Shown here piece by piece: positions 50,935-59,637 of a DNA stretch of 64,000 nucleotides. The stretch lies in the NCBI RefSeq assembly GCF_032586175.1, contig NZ_JAWHTE010000015.1, positions 62,001 to 126,000 on the forward strand, in the 5' to 3' direction. The stretch comes from Ovoidimarina sediminis. Its GTDB lineage: Bacteria > Pseudomonadota > Alphaproteobacteria > Rhodobacterales > Rhodobacteraceae. Position numbers and translations under genes: made by a program. Within the stretch, counting starts at the first letter, position 1, and each line of letters starts with the position of its first letter. Under the pieces are notes generated by a model. It did no database searches. It was not told where the DNA came from and saw nothing but the letters and a program-made list of their open reading frames with translations.

Positions 50935-51112
50935 GGCGTGGCGCTACACCAACGCGGGCCGGCGCGCCATTGCGGAAATGGCTGGACAGCGCCCGGCCCG
51001 CGCGCTATCGCCCGGCCCATGAGGATTGCCGGACAGATAGCGCTTCGACGCCGACGCTGATGCGTCCGGATGTGCGTGCGGTGCACATCCCGTTCCTCTT
51101 TCCCACTTTCCG

Positions 51113-51141
51113 TTGACTTGGCCCGAGCGCGCTCCTACCCC
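51113..51141 (+). promoter_or_regulatory. Candidate argD promoter
   Basis: TTGACT at 51113-51118 is followed after 17 bases by TACCCC, 30 bases before the argD start. The -35 is a strong match and the -10 weak. No arginine-repressor-like palindrome was seen. The rest of the 236-base gap (50935-51170) contains no gene. Confidence 0.4.
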
Positions 51142-51170
51142 TTGGGCTTCTCGAAAAGGACCAAACCCCC

Positions 51171-52352
51171 ATGTTTCCCTCGATCCTGCCCACCTATAAC
51201 CGCGCGCCGCTTTCGTTCGAGTCGGGCGACGGCGTCTGGCTGACCGAGCGGGGGGGCGCGCGATACCTCGACCTCGGGGCGGGGATCGCGGTGAACGCGC
51301 TGGGGCATGCGCATCCCGCGCTGGTAGAGGCGCTGACGCGGCAGGCCGGGAAGGTCTGGCACCTGTCGAACCTCTACGAGATCCCCGAGCAGCAGAAGCT
51401 TGCGGATCTGCTTGTGGGGGCGACTTTCGCCGATACGGTTTTCTTCACCAATTCGGGGACGGAGGCCTGCGAACTGGCCGTGAAGATGGTGCGGAAGTAC
51501 TGGTACGAGGCGGGCGACCCAGAGCGGGTGGAGATCGTGACCTTCTCGGGCAGTTTTCACGGCCGCTCTTCCGCCGCGATCGCCGCGGCGGGATCGGAGA
51601 AGATGACGAAGGGGTTCGGACCCCTTCTGCCCGGCTTCGTGCATGTGCCCTGGGGCGACCACGAGGCGCTTCGGGCGGCGGTGGGTGAGAGTACGGCGGC
51701 GATCATGGTGGAACCGATCCAGGGCGAAGGCGGCATTCGCGTGCTGCCCGACCCGTGCCTGAAGGGTTTGAGTGATCTCTGCGACGAGACCGGGGCGCTT
51801 CTGGTTCTTGACGAGGTGCAATGCGGGATGGGCCGGACCGGCAAGCTTTTCGCCCATGAATGGGCGGGGATCGACCCCGACGTGATGATGGTGGCGAAGG
51901 GGATTGGCGGCGGCTTCCCCCTCGGCGCTGTGCTGGCGACCGAGCGCGCGGCGTCGGGGATGACGGCGGGCACCCACGGGTCGACCTATGGCGGCAACCC
52001 GCTGGCCTGTGCCGTGGGGACCGCGGTGATGGAGATCGTGAGCGATCCCGCCTTTCTTGACGAGGTGAACCGGAAGGCGGGGCTTTTGCGCCAGAAACTC
52101 GAAGGCCTTGTCGCCGCGCATCCCGCGCTGTTCGAAGCGGTGCGCGGCCAGGGCTTGATGCTGGGCCTCAAATGCCGCCGTCCGGTGGGCGACATCGTTT
52201 CCGCCGGCTATGGCGCGCATGTGGTGACCGTGCCCGCCGCCGAGGACGTGATGCGGATTCTTCCCGCGCTGACGATCACCGATGACGAAATCGCCGAGGC
52301 CGTGAGCCGGCTGGAGCGCGCGGCGGAAAGCCTCGCCGCGCCCGCCGCCTGA
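51171..52352 (+). CDS. argD: Acetylornithine aminotransferase
   Basis: A 393-residue PLP-dependent transaminase that converts N-acetylglutamate semialdehyde to N-acetylornithine. The cofactor lysine is in MMVAKGIGGGFPLGA, with FFTNSGTEACELAVKMVR and VLDEVQCGMGRTGKLF as further class III markers. The length and the opening PTYNRAPLSFESG are typical for ArgD. It is followed after 33 bases by argF on the same strand, so two steps of arginine synthesis are made together. Related enzymes can also act on succinyl-diaminopimelate. Confidence 0.95.
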   Translation: MFPSILPTYNRAPLSFESGDGVWLTERGGARYLDLGAGIAVNALGHAHPALVEALTRQAGKVWHLSNLYEIPEQQKLADLLVGATFADTVFFTNSGTEACELAVKMVRKYWYEAGDPERVEIVTFSGSFHGRSSAAIAAAGSEKMTKGFGPLLPGFVHVPWGDHEALRAAVGESTAAIMVEPIQGEGGIRVLPDPCLKGLSDLCDETGALLVLDEVQCGMGRTGKLFAHEWAGIDPDVMMVAKGIGGGFPLGAVLATERAASGMTAGTHGSTYGGNPLACAVGTAVMEIVSDPAFLDEVNRKAGLLRQKLEGLVAAHPALFEAVRGQGLMLGLKCRRPVGDIVSAGYGAHVVTVPAAEDVMRILPALTITDDEIAEAVSRLERAAESLAAPAA

Positions 52353-52385
52353 GCGCCCTGCCCTGATCTATTCCGGAGACCCGAG

Positions 52386-53312
52386 ATGCCCCATTTCCTG
52401 GACATCCATAAGACCGACCCTGCCGATCTGAAGGCCATGCTGGCCTCTGCCGCCGCGATGAAAGCGGCGCGCCGGGGGCGCCCGAAGGGGGCGCCTGATG
52501 ACGACACGCCATTCGCGGGGCGCATGGTGGCGCTGATCTTCGAGAAGCCTTCGACCCGGACGCGGGTGTCGTTCGATGTGGGGGTGCGGCAGATGGGGGG
52601 CGAGACGCTTCTTCTGACCGGATCGGAGATGCAGCTGGGCCATGGCGAGAGCATTGCCGATACCGCGCGGGTGCTGTCGCGCTATGTCGACATGATCATG
52701 ATCCGGACCTTCGAGGAAACGAGCCTTCTGGAACTGGCCGAGCACGCGACGGTGCCGGTGATCAACGGGCTGACGAACCGCACACATCCCTGCCAGATCA
52801 TGGCCGACCTCATGACCTACGAGGAGCACCGGGGCCCCATTCAGGGCAAGACGGTTGTCTGGCTGGGCGACGGCAACAACGTCTGCGCGTCCTTCCTGCA
52901 TGCCGCCGGGCAGCTTGGGTTCAACGTGACCTTCGCGGGGCCCGAGCCACTTGACCCGGAGGATGCCTTCGTGGCCTTCGCGCGGGAGCGGGGCGCGAAG
53001 GTGCGGATCGAACGGGATGCCGAAGCCGCCGTGGCGGGGGCCGATCTGGTGGTGACGGACACCTGGGTATCGATGCATGACGCGCCCTCGACGCGGGAAC
53101 GGCGGCACAACCTTCTGCGCCCCTACCAGGTGAACGACGCGCTGATGGCGAAGGCCGCGCCCGATGCGGTGTTCATGCACTGCCTGCCCGCGCACCGGGA
53201 GGAAGAGGTGACGAATTCGGTGATGGACGGCCCGCAATCGGTGATCTTCGACGAGGCGGAGAACCGGCTGCACGCGCAGAAGGCGATCATGCGGTGGTGC
53301 GCGGGGGTGTGA
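52386..53312 (+). CDS. argF: Ornithine carbamoyltransferase
   Basis: A 308-residue enzyme that joins ornithine and carbamoyl phosphate to citrulline. The carbamoyl-phosphate motif STRTRVSF is in FEKPSTRTRVSFDVGVRQ, HPCQ in RTHPCQIMADL, and the ornithine loop plus active-site cysteine in FMHCLPAHREEEV. The length matches the family. It is the second gene of the argD-argF operon. The stop lies six bases before the end of the convergent dioxygenase gene, leaving no room for a terminator between them. Confidence 0.97.
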   Translation: MPHFLDIHKTDPADLKAMLASAAAMKAARRGRPKGAPDDDTPFAGRMVALIFEKPSTRTRVSFDVGVRQMGGETLLLTGSEMQLGHGESIADTARVLSRYVDMIMIRTFEETSLLELAEHATVPVINGLTNRTHPCQIMADLMTYEEHRGPIQGKTVVWLGDGNNVCASFLHAAGQLGFNVTFAGPEPLDPEDAFVAFARERGAKVRIERDAEAAVAGADLVVTDTWVSMHDAPSTRERRHNLLRPYQVNDALMAKAAPDAVFMHCLPAHREEEVTNSVMDGPQSVIFDEAENRLHAQKAIMRWCAGV

Positions 53313-53318
53313 GGGCGG

Positions 53319-53987
53319 CTATTCGGCCCAGGAGCGCAACAGGTTTGCGCGGGTCTTGAAGGCGAGGTCGGTTTCGTCGCTGTCGGGAGCCACGGCCTGC
53401 ATTTTCTGGCAGATCCGGTCGAGATCGCGCAGGGTCTCGCGCCGTTCGGGATCGCGGACGCGGCTTTGGACCCAGGTGACGGCGGCGAGGCGTTCGCCGC
53501 GCGTGACGGGCACGACGCGGTGGAGCGTCGAGGACGGATAGGTCAGCACCGCGCCTGCAGGGGCCTTCTGGCGGCGGATGCCGAAAGTGCTGTGGATCTC
53601 GAGTTCGCCGCCATCGTAGCTTTCGGGATCGCTGAGAAAGAGCGTGACCGAGACATCGGTGCGGAACTGCGCGTCTGCGCCCATGAGTGCGTCGTCGACG
53701 TGGAGGCCGTAATCCATCCCCTCGCGGTAGCGGCTGAGAAGCGGGCGCTGGACGCGGGCCGGGAAGAGGAGATTGCGGAAATCGGTGCTGCGGCGGAGGC
53801 CCGAGAGGACGAGGTTGTCGATCTCATTGCGATCCGTTGCATCGTTGCCGATCTGTTCGTTGTTCTTCACCCGCTTGGCGCGGTAGCCGGCGGTGGCGCG
53901 GCCATCGACGAAGTCGTGCGCCATCATCCAGTCGCGGATCGTGGCGACCTCGTCAGGGGTCAGGATGTTGTTGATCTGGAGGAACAG
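53319..53987 (-). CDS. PiuC/YbiX-like Fe(II)/2-oxoglutarate dioxygenase (apparent CTG start)
   Basis: A PKHD-type hydroxylase of about 222 residues. The iron site HxD...H is visible in YGLHVDDALMG and SSTLHRVVPVTRGERLAAV, the latter also giving the 2-oxoglutarate arginine. The first ATG in frame is at 53927, but coding similarity continues 20 residues upstream (FLQINNILTPDEVATIRDW), where the only possible start is a CTG at 53987; no ATG, GTG or TTG is available before the arginine-rich hairpin region. Either CTG is used or the start was lost by mutation or sequence error. PiuC-like proteins are tied to iron-responsive uptake, but no TonB receptor is nearby. Confidence 0.88.
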   Translation of the reverse strand: MFLQINNILTPDEVATIRDWMMAHDFVDGRATAGYRAKRVKNNEQIGNDATDRNEIDNLVLSGLRRSTDFRNLLFPARVQRPLLSRYREGMDYGLHVDDALMGADAQFRTDVSVTLFLSDPESYDGGELEIHSTFGIRRQKAPAGAVLTYPSSTLHRVVPVTRGERLAAVTWVQSRVRDPERRETLRDLDRICQKMQAVAPDSDETDLAFKTRANLLRSWAE

Positions 53988-54007
53988 GGGTTTGGTGCCT
54001 TCGTGCC

Positions 54008-54035
54008 GCCGCCGCCGGGAAACCCCGGCGGCGGC
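54008..54035 (-). terminator. 12-bp GC hairpin after the RTX-like repeat gene
   Basis: GCCGCCGCCGGG and CCCGGCGGCGGC form a perfect 12-bp stem with a four-base loop, 11 bases after the repeat gene's TGA and 21 bases upstream of the dioxygenase CTG. No T-run follows, but the position fits a transcript end. Confidence 0.6.
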
Positions 54036-54045
54036 ATGGTTTCGG

Positions 54046-55861
54046 TCAGATCACGTCGAAGATGAAGTCGCTGGCATTGATGAGATCCACATCGACGCCT
54101 TCCAGCGTGATCATGTTGGACCCGCCAAGGATGGCCCCGCCATCGAGGAAGATCACGGTTTGTGTCGCGTTGCCAATAATCAACATGTCGCCCAGATCCG
54201 TGATGCCGTAGGCGCTGACGTCGAGGAGGTCCTTGTCAATCTCGAAGTCCATGATCGTGTCGGCGCCGCTGTTCGGCCCGAAGACGAAGGTATCTGCGCC
54301 GCCGATGACGGTATCGGCGGTGCCGTCGCCCCACATCGTGTCGTTGCCTTCGCCGCCCTCGATGATGTCGTCGCCGCCTGTCAGCGTCGAGGTGCTGCTG
54401 TTGCCTTCGCCGCCGGCGCCCGCGGTTGCGATGCCGTCGCCGTAGATGGTGTCGTCGCCTTCGCCGCCGTAGATCATGTCGTCGCCGCCGACAATGGTGG
54501 CGTCGCCGCCCTGGCCATCGGTGCCGAACTGGCCGGGCGATCCCGGAGAGCCCAGGGCGCCAACATCGCCTTCGGAGCCATTCTCTCCGCCCCCTGTGCC
54601 GCCAAAGCCGCCAGAGCCAGCAAACCCCTTTTTCGCCACCTGCACCGCCAGCGCCCTGGTCACCACCCGCTCCACCGGTTGCAATGCCGTCGCCGTAGAT
54701 CAGGTCGTGCCCGCTTGCGCCGTAGATGATGTCATCGCCGCCGAAGAGGGTGGCGTCGCCGCCGTCGCCGCCATCGCCACCGTCGCCGCCATTGCCGCCA
54801 GTTCCAGCGTCGCCGCCGTTACCGCCGTCGCCTCCGACACCGGTCGGATCCTCAGCCCCGTCGCCGCCGGTGCCGCCATTCCCGCCGTTGCCGCCAGTGC
54901 CACCAGTGCCGCCGTCGCCGCCAATCACGATCCCGTCGCCATAGATCGTGTCGTCGTCCGCGCCGCCGTCGAGCGTGTCGTGGCCGAATTCACTGGCGTT
55001 GAGAACGGCGTTGCCGCCGTTGCCGCCGTTACCGCCAGTGGCGCCAGTGGTACCAATCCCGCCCGGATCCCCGTCTCCTCCGGGATCACCGGGGTTCACG
55101 CCATCGGTTCCCGGGGCGCCATCGCGCCCATCGCGGCCGTCAGAACCGCGTCCGCCGTTCCCTCCGTTGCCACCGGTGGCCACCCCGTCACCATAGAGGA
55201 TATCGTTATCGTTATTGCCGGAGATCACGTCTTCGCCGCCGACTATCGTGGCGGTTCCACCGGCCCCGCCCTTTCCCCCGTCAAGAAATGTCATTCCAAA
55301 GTTACTTTTTACGCCACCTCCGCCACTGCCGCCGGTGGCGATGCCATCGCCGTAAATCACATCCTCGCCGCTGCCAGCGACCGCGGAATCGTTACCTCCG
55401 CTGACCTTCGCTGTGCCGCCTGTGCCGCCGTCTAGCTGGTTTGGATTTGAAGTGATCCCCGCGCGCCCGTTTCCACCGTTGGCGAGACCATCGCCTTAGA
55501 TCGTGTCGTCGCCATCATCACCCTTGAGGCTGTCGTCACCGCCGATAACTTCGGCTGCGCCGCCATTCCCCTGCCCAATGGTCCCAACCGTTTTGATGAC
55601 ACGTCCGTCCCCGAAGATCGTGTCGTCGCCGTCGCCGCCCTGAATCGTGTCGCTGTCGCCTCTTCCGTCAAGTATGATCTTAACGGGGTTTCCGTCGATA
55701 AGTCTTCTGTCCCCGTAGATCGTGTCGTCGCCGCCATCGCCCTTGATCAGGTCGCTGCCGCCGAGGCCCGACAAGGTGTTGTCGTTGTCATCGCCGAAGA
55801 TCCGGTCGTCGTCCTCGGTTCCAATCGCAACGCCCGTGCCGTCTGGTCTAATCGGTTTCAT
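54046..55861 (-). pseudogene. RTX/glycine-rich repeat secreted protein, broken by one stop and one frameshift
   Basis: One gene of about 604 residues is recovered if two faults are bridged. TAA at 55496-55498 replaces the Tyr codon of a DDTIYGDG repeat, and an extra base in the GGGG/AAAAA run at 54625-54633 shifts the frame between GGEKG and FAGSGG. The protein holds at least nine RTX-like units ending (Y/F)GDG, alternating with collagen-like GG(N/D/T)GG tracts. It ends in a typical type I secretion tail (DTFVFGPNSGADTIMDF, then DLINASDFIF). Such proteins bind calcium and are exported by type I systems; no exporter gene is in the window. Real decay or sequencing error are both possible. Confidence 0.85.
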
Positions 55862-55881
55862 CTATGTCTTCCCCCATTTCG

Positions 55882-55919
55882 CGCGCCTTTGGCGCGACAA
55901 CGTTTGCCAAGGGGGCAAA
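55882..55919 (-). promoter_or_regulatory. Two small hairpins in the leader of the RTX-like gene
   Basis: CGCGCC-TTT-GGCGCG (55882-55896) and TTTGCC-AAGGG-GGCAAA (55903-55919) lie 20-60 bases upstream of the repeat-gene start. They could be an attenuator or operator pair; no regulator is known. Confidence 0.35.
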
Positions 55920-56457
55920 ATACGCCCCTCACGACGCCAAAAGCGCCATGTGACCTGTTGATTTTCTGAAGTTTTCGCCCTTCCCCGGGAGAATTTGAGC
56001 ACACGTTCAACGACCTAGCAAGAAAATTGTTTATGCAGGGTAATGCCGGAGAAGCGAGGCTGCATCCCGTCCGGCGCGCCGGGCGCCGTGCGGCGACTCA
56101 CGCGGCTGCGGGGCGGTTCGATTTGTGGCGGAACCGGGGCGCCTCTGTCACCGTTCCCGGCAACAATTCCGCGAACTTCCGGCCAGCGTTTCGCCCCCGT
56201 CCGCAGTTCAGCATAAAAGTGACTGTTTCCTCGGAGGCCCGGACAAATTGAGGCAAATCTAAGTCGTCACGGGGGCGAGCAATGAAGCGTAACGAGTGTC
56301 ATAGCAGGTCGGTTTTTAGATACCTGCCTTTCAGTATCCCAGTGGTTGAGCTGGGCGGGTTCATTCTGCTGGCTCTTGCTGGCTTGGTTTGACGAGTGCT
56401 GCTGCGGGGTCCCGCAGCGCAGTGTGTATCTCGGGGGGGCGACCCTCCGGCGCCCGG
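55920..56457. other. Gap of about 540 bases without a supported gene
   Basis: No reading frame here has convincing coding character. The part near 55940-56030 is AT-richer and probably holds the promoter of the RTX-like gene. A perfect 8-bp hairpin (GCTGCGGG-GT-CCCGCAGC, 56401-56418) lies 40 bases after the ccmG stop and may end the ccm operon transcript. The stretch 56281-56400 looks compositionally different and could be a worn insertion remnant, but no known element was matched. Confidence 0.5.
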
Positions 56458-56997
56458 TCATCCGCCGCGTGTTGCGGCATCGATGGCCGGGCGTATCCTT
56501 TCGTCAAGATGGCGTTTCGTGATCGGCCCGCGATAGTGCAGGATCACGTTGCCGTTGCCGTCGATGAAGAAGGTTTCCGGCAGCGCGTAGACGCCCCATT
56601 CGATCGACTGGCGGTTCTTCGGGTCGTGGACGACCCCGTCGAAGGGGTTGCCGAGTTCATCGAGGAAGGCGCGGGCCTGATCGAAGGTGATGTCGCGGTT
56701 GACGCCGTAGACCGGGAATTCCTCGGCCAGTTCCATGATGTTGGGGTGTTCGGACCGGCAGGGCGCGCACCAGCTGGCCCAGAAGTTCACCACCTTGATG
56801 CCGTCGGCCGTGAGCGCGGCCTGATCGAAGACCGGATAGGGCGGGACGGCGATGGGATCGATCGGCGGGGCGGGGAAGCCTTCTTGCGCAGACGGCAGCA
56901 CGTTGGGATTTTCGCGCTGCATGCCGACGAAGAACACGGCTGCGATGGCCGCGAAAAGAAGCGGCGGCAGCAGCATGAGGGGCTTGATCCTAGCCAT
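56458..56997 (-). CDS. ccmG: Cytochrome c maturation thioredoxin-like protein CcmG/DsbE
   Basis: This 179-residue membrane-anchored periplasmic thioredoxin keeps apocytochrome c cysteines reduced for haem attachment. The N-terminal anchor is LMLLPPLLFAAIAAVFFVG, the active site WCAPC in VVNFWASWCAPCRSEHP, and the family GVNRDIT and ALPETFFIDGNG motifs follow. The length is normal. The start overlaps the ccmD stop by 8 bases, closing the ccmABCDG series (helABCDX in Rhodobacter naming). It is the last gene of the minus-strand run. Confidence 0.96.
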   Translation of the reverse strand: MARIKPLMLLPPLLFAAIAAVFFVGMQRENPNVLPSAQEGFPAPPIDPIAVPPYPVFDQAALTADGIKVVNFWASWCAPCRSEHPNIMELAEEFPVYGVNRDITFDQARAFLDELGNPFDGVVHDPKNRQSIEWGVYALPETFFIDGNGNVILHYRGPITKRHLDERIRPAIDAATRGG

Positions 56998-57142
56998 TCT
57001 TCACCCGGGCCTCGGCCGCTTCGAGGGCGCGGCGCACCTTGCGGGCGCGGCTGACGCTGAGCCAGATCAGCGCAGCGAGAAGCGCCAGCGTGACCGCGTA
57101 GCTCGAAAGCACCTCGAAGGAATATGTTCCGAGATCGGGCAT
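56990..57142 (-). CDS. ccmD: Haem exporter protein CcmD
   Basis: A 50-residue single-pass membrane protein, small enough to be missed by length filters. MPDLGTYSFEVLSSYAVTLA leads into a hydrophobic helix (LLAALIWLSV), then a basic, alanine/arginine-rich tail (SRARKVRRALEAAEARVKNG), the standard CcmD pattern. CcmD helps release holo-CcmE from CcmABC. Its ATG shares bases with the ccmC stop (TGATG), and its end overlaps ccmG by 8 bases. Position between ccmC and ccmG confirms the call. Confidence 0.95.
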   Translation of the reverse strand: MPDLGTYSFEVLSSYAVTLALLAALIWLSVSRARKVRRALEAAEARVKNG

Positions 57143-57870
57143 CAGGCGGCCTTTTCGCGGATTTCGAGGGCGTAGAGCCGGCGGGCCCGGATTTCCGTCG
57201 CCGTACGGTAGAAGACGAGCGCCACGAAGAGGAAGAAGAACCCCGCCATGGCGAGGATCGCGGGATACCAGAAGACGTCGGCGATGTTTTCCTCCTTGTC
57301 GAGCGAGAAGGTTGCGCCCTGGTGGAGCCCCTGGCTCCAGAACACCGCCGCGTAGCGGGAGAGGACCGCGAAGACGGAGCCGACGAGGCAGAGGACGGAG
57401 GTGAGATCGGCCGCCATGTCGGGATCCTCGATTGCCGACCAGAGCGCCATGTAGCCCAGATAGAACAGGAACAGGATCAGGAAGGAGGTGAGCCGGGGAT
57501 CCCATTCCCACGGCGTGCCCCACATCGGCTGCCCCCAGATCGCGCCGGTCAGAAGCCCGATCAGGGTGAAGGTGACCCCGATGGGGGCCGCGGCCTTCGC
57601 GGCGAGCGCCGAGACGTGATGCCGCCGGATCAGCCAGACGAGCGAGGTGACGACCATCATCGCCCAGGCCGACGTGGCCATGGTGGCGGCGGGGACATGG
57701 ATGTAGAGGATCTTGACCGTCGAGCCCATGCGGAAATCGTCGGGCGTGAAGAAGAAGCCCCAGCCGAGCCCCGCCGCGAGGCAGAGGCCCGCGATCACGA
57801 AAGAGACCGGCGCGACCCTGTCGGCAATGCCCATGAAGCGGCGCGGATTGGCGAATTCCCAGAACGACAT
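57142..57870 (-). CDS. ccmC: Haem exporter permease CcmC
   Basis: A 242-residue inner-membrane protein with six segments and the tryptophan-rich haem-handling WWD motif (WGQPMWGTPWEWDPR, near residue 131). Conserved histidines flank it in LYIHVPAATMA (near 58) and GLHQGATFSLD (near 182). CcmC presents haem to the chaperone CcmE. The length and segment order are typical. It follows ccmB by 44 bases and overlaps ccmD. CcmE, CcmF and CcmH are not in the window. Confidence 0.97.
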   Translation of the reverse strand: MSFWEFANPRRFMGIADRVAPVSFVIAGLCLAAGLGWGFFFTPDDFRMGSTVKILYIHVPAATMATSAWAMMVVTSLVWLIRRHHVSALAAKAAAPIGVTFTLIGLLTGAIWGQPMWGTPWEWDPRLTSFLILFLFYLGYMALWSAIEDPDMAADLTSVLCLVGSVFAVLSRYAAVFWSQGLHQGATFSLDKEENIADVFWYPAILAMAGFFFLFVALVFYRTATEIRARRLYALEIREKAA

Positions 57871-57914
57871 GGGCGGAATTTAGGGGGGGCCGCGGAACTC
57901 CACAATGGTACGTG

Positions 57915-58571
57915 TTAGCGCAGATTGACGCGGAGGGCGGCGGCGGCGGCGAAGGGCAGCAGGGCGACGCTGGCCAGCGTGACGCCGGCCAGGAGGGCGA
58001 GGCCCGGCCCGAGCGTCAGGCCTTCGGCTGCCCGGCGCACGATATCGGCGCCGAAGATCAGGGTGGGGATGTAAAGCGGCAGGACGAGGATCGACAGAAG
58101 AAGCCCGCCGCGCTTCAGCCCCACCGTCAGGGCCGCGCCGAAGGTGCCGATCATCGACAGCGCGGGCGTGCCGATCAAAAGGCTGACCGCGAGCCAGAGA
58201 TAGCCCCCCGGTGCGAGGTTCAGGAGAAGCCCGAGAACGGGGGCCGCGAGCGCCAGCGGCAGGCCGGTCGTCACCCAGTGGGCGACGGCCTTGGCGGCGA
58301 TCAGCCCTTCAAGCGGGATCGGGGAGGTTGCCAGAAGATCGAGGGAGCCGTCTTCGCGATCGATGGCGAAGATCCGGTCGAGCGAGAGAAGGCAGGCCAG
58401 GAGCGCGCCGACCCAGAGGATCCCCGGCGCGAGGATGCCGAGCACGCCCGTGTCCGGCCCGACGCCGAAGGGCACCAGCACCACGACGATCAGGAAGAAG
58501 GCGAGCGCGAGCCCGAAGCCGCCGCCCGCGCGGATCGCGAGGCGGATGTCGCGGAGGACCAGCGCCCTCAT
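57915..58571 (-). CDS. ccmB: Haem exporter permease CcmB
   Basis: A 218-residue integral membrane protein with six hydrophobic segments, the permease-like partner of CcmA. Family features are the N-terminal ALVLRDIRLAIRAGGGF, the loop FAIDREDGSLDLLATSPIPL and the LVLPLYIPTLIFGAD segment. With CcmA and CcmC it forms the ATP-driven complex that frees haem-loaded CcmE. Its start overlaps the ccmA stop by four bases (ATGA at 58568-58571), as expected for tightly coupled subunits. Confidence 0.97.
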   Translation of the reverse strand: MRALVLRDIRLAIRAGGGFGLALAFFLIVVVLVPFGVGPDTGVLGILAPGILWVGALLACLLSLDRIFAIDREDGSLDLLATSPIPLEGLIAAKAVAHWVTTGLPLALAAPVLGLLLNLAPGGYLWLAVSLLIGTPALSMIGTFGAALTVGLKRGGLLLSILVLPLYIPTLIFGADIVRRAAEGLTLGPGLALLAGVTLASVALLPFAAAAALRVNLR

Positions 58572-59191
58572 ACGAAGGCCTCGTCGAAGGCGTCGCGGGT
58601 GTCGCCCTGCCCCGGCGCCGCGCGGTACTGGCCCAAGTCCAGCGTTTCCGCCTCGAACCCCAGATCGATATGGGTGGCGATGACAGCCGCGCCGCCGCCG
58701 GCGAGGTGATCGGCGATCAGATCGCGAAACCGGGCCGTGGAGGCCGCGTCGAGCGACACGGTGGGTTCGTCGAGGAGCCAGACGGGCCGGTTCGTCACCA
58801 CGAGGCGGGCAAGGCCGAGGCGGCGTTTCTGCCCGGCCGAAAGGTTCTGGGCCGGGCGGTCGGCCAGGTCGGTGAGGTCGAACGCGCGGAGCGCCGGGGC
58901 GATATCGCGCGTGCCGAAGATCTCGGCCCAGAAGACGAGGTTCTCCGCCACCGTCAGCACCGCCTTCAGCCCGTCGAGATGGCCGGCATAGGCCAGCCCC
59001 TCTTCTGGCGCGTCGAGACGGCCCGAGAGCGCGGGCTGGAGGCCAGCGAGGGTTCGAAGAAGCGTGCTTTTGCCGATCCCGTTCGGGCCGCGCAGGACGA
59101 GCGCCTGCCCGGGCCCCACCGAGAAGGAGACGCCCGACAGGATCGGGACGCCGCCGCGCGCGCAGGAGATGTCATGGGCCGACAGGATCAT
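58568..59191 (-). CDS. ccmA: Haem exporter ATP-binding protein CcmA
   Basis: A 207-residue ABC ATPase with Walker A GPNGIGKSTLL, signature LSAGQKRRLGLARL, and Walker B VWLLDEPTVSLD. The short length and RGPNGIGKS wording are typical of CcmA. It powers release of haem-CcmE. The ATG at 59191 is used; a GTG two codons upstream at 59197 is equally possible, and neither has a strong ribosome-binding site. It is preceded after 42 bases by a Mth938-like gene. Confidence 0.96.
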   Translation of the reverse strand: MILSAHDISCARGGVPILSGVSFSVGPGQALVLRGPNGIGKSTLLRTLAGLQPALSGRLDAPEEGLAYAGHLDGLKAVLTVAENLVFWAEIFGTRDIAPALRAFDLTDLADRPAQNLSAGQKRRLGLARLVVTNRPVWLLDEPTVSLDAASTARFRDLIADHLAGGGAAVIATHIDLGFEAETLDLGQYRAAPGQGDTRDAFDEAFV

Positions 59192-59233
59192 GGGCACGGT
59201 CTACCCCGGGGAACCGGCGCGGGGAAGACGCCG

Positions 59234-59587
59234 TCAGACCGGAACGAGCGCAAGGCCAACCCGGCGGCCTTCGCTGAGAAGGACATTGTAGGTGCGGCAG
59301 GCGGCGGGCGAGGCCATGACCTCGACCCCGAGGCCCGCCTCTTCCAGCGTCGTGCGGAGCGGGGCCGGAATATGCGCGATCTCGGCCCCGGTGCCGATGA
59401 AGAGTACGTCGAGCGCCTCTGCCGCCGCGACGAGCGTTTCGGCATCATCATAGCCACCCCAGGGGCCGATGCCCGAGGGCAGGATGACGAGCGCGCCGTG
59501 ATGCACCGTGCCGCCGATCCGGAAGAAGCCGGGCCCGTAGCCTTCGACGGGTTGTGCCCCGGTATAGGTGATTTCGTTCAACCGCAT
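59234..59587 (-). CDS. Mth938-like domain protein (DUF498/NDUFAF3 family)
   Basis: A 117-residue single-domain protein of the Mth938-like fold, related to mitochondrial complex I assembly factor NDUFAF3. Conserved segments include FRIGGTVHHGALVILPSG, DVLFIGTGAEIAHIP and MASPAACRTYNVLLSEGRR. The biochemical role in bacteria is unknown. It sits between secDF/TauE genes and ccmA, a position conserved in Rhodobacter-type genomes as I recall. It may take part in respiratory complex or membrane-protein assembly, an inference from its relatives and neighbours. Confidence 0.92.
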   Translation of the reverse strand: MRLNEITYTGAQPVEGYGPGFFRIGGTVHHGALVILPSGIGPWGGYDDAETLVAAAEALDVLFIGTGAEIAHIPAPLRTTLEEAGLGVEVMASPAACRTYNVLLSEGRRVGLALVPV

Positions 59588-59637
59588 GGCACGGGTTTAG
59601 CGCGGACGGGCGAGGAATTGAACAGGGAACGGTGCCC

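Noticed and set aside
54476..55435. A 319-codon plus-strand frame over the repeat gene
   Set aside because: It mirrors the glycine-repeat codons of the minus-strand RTX gene and has no start context or domain.
54046..55861. Possible CRISPR or tandem DNA repeat array
   Set aside because: The repetition is at protein level (GGxGG and YGDG units) with variable spacing; there are no constant repeats with unique spacers.
56027..56251. A 74-codon plus-strand frame in the gap before ccmG
   Set aside because: It has no ribosome-binding site, no domain and an Arg/Ala-rich composition typical of chance frames.
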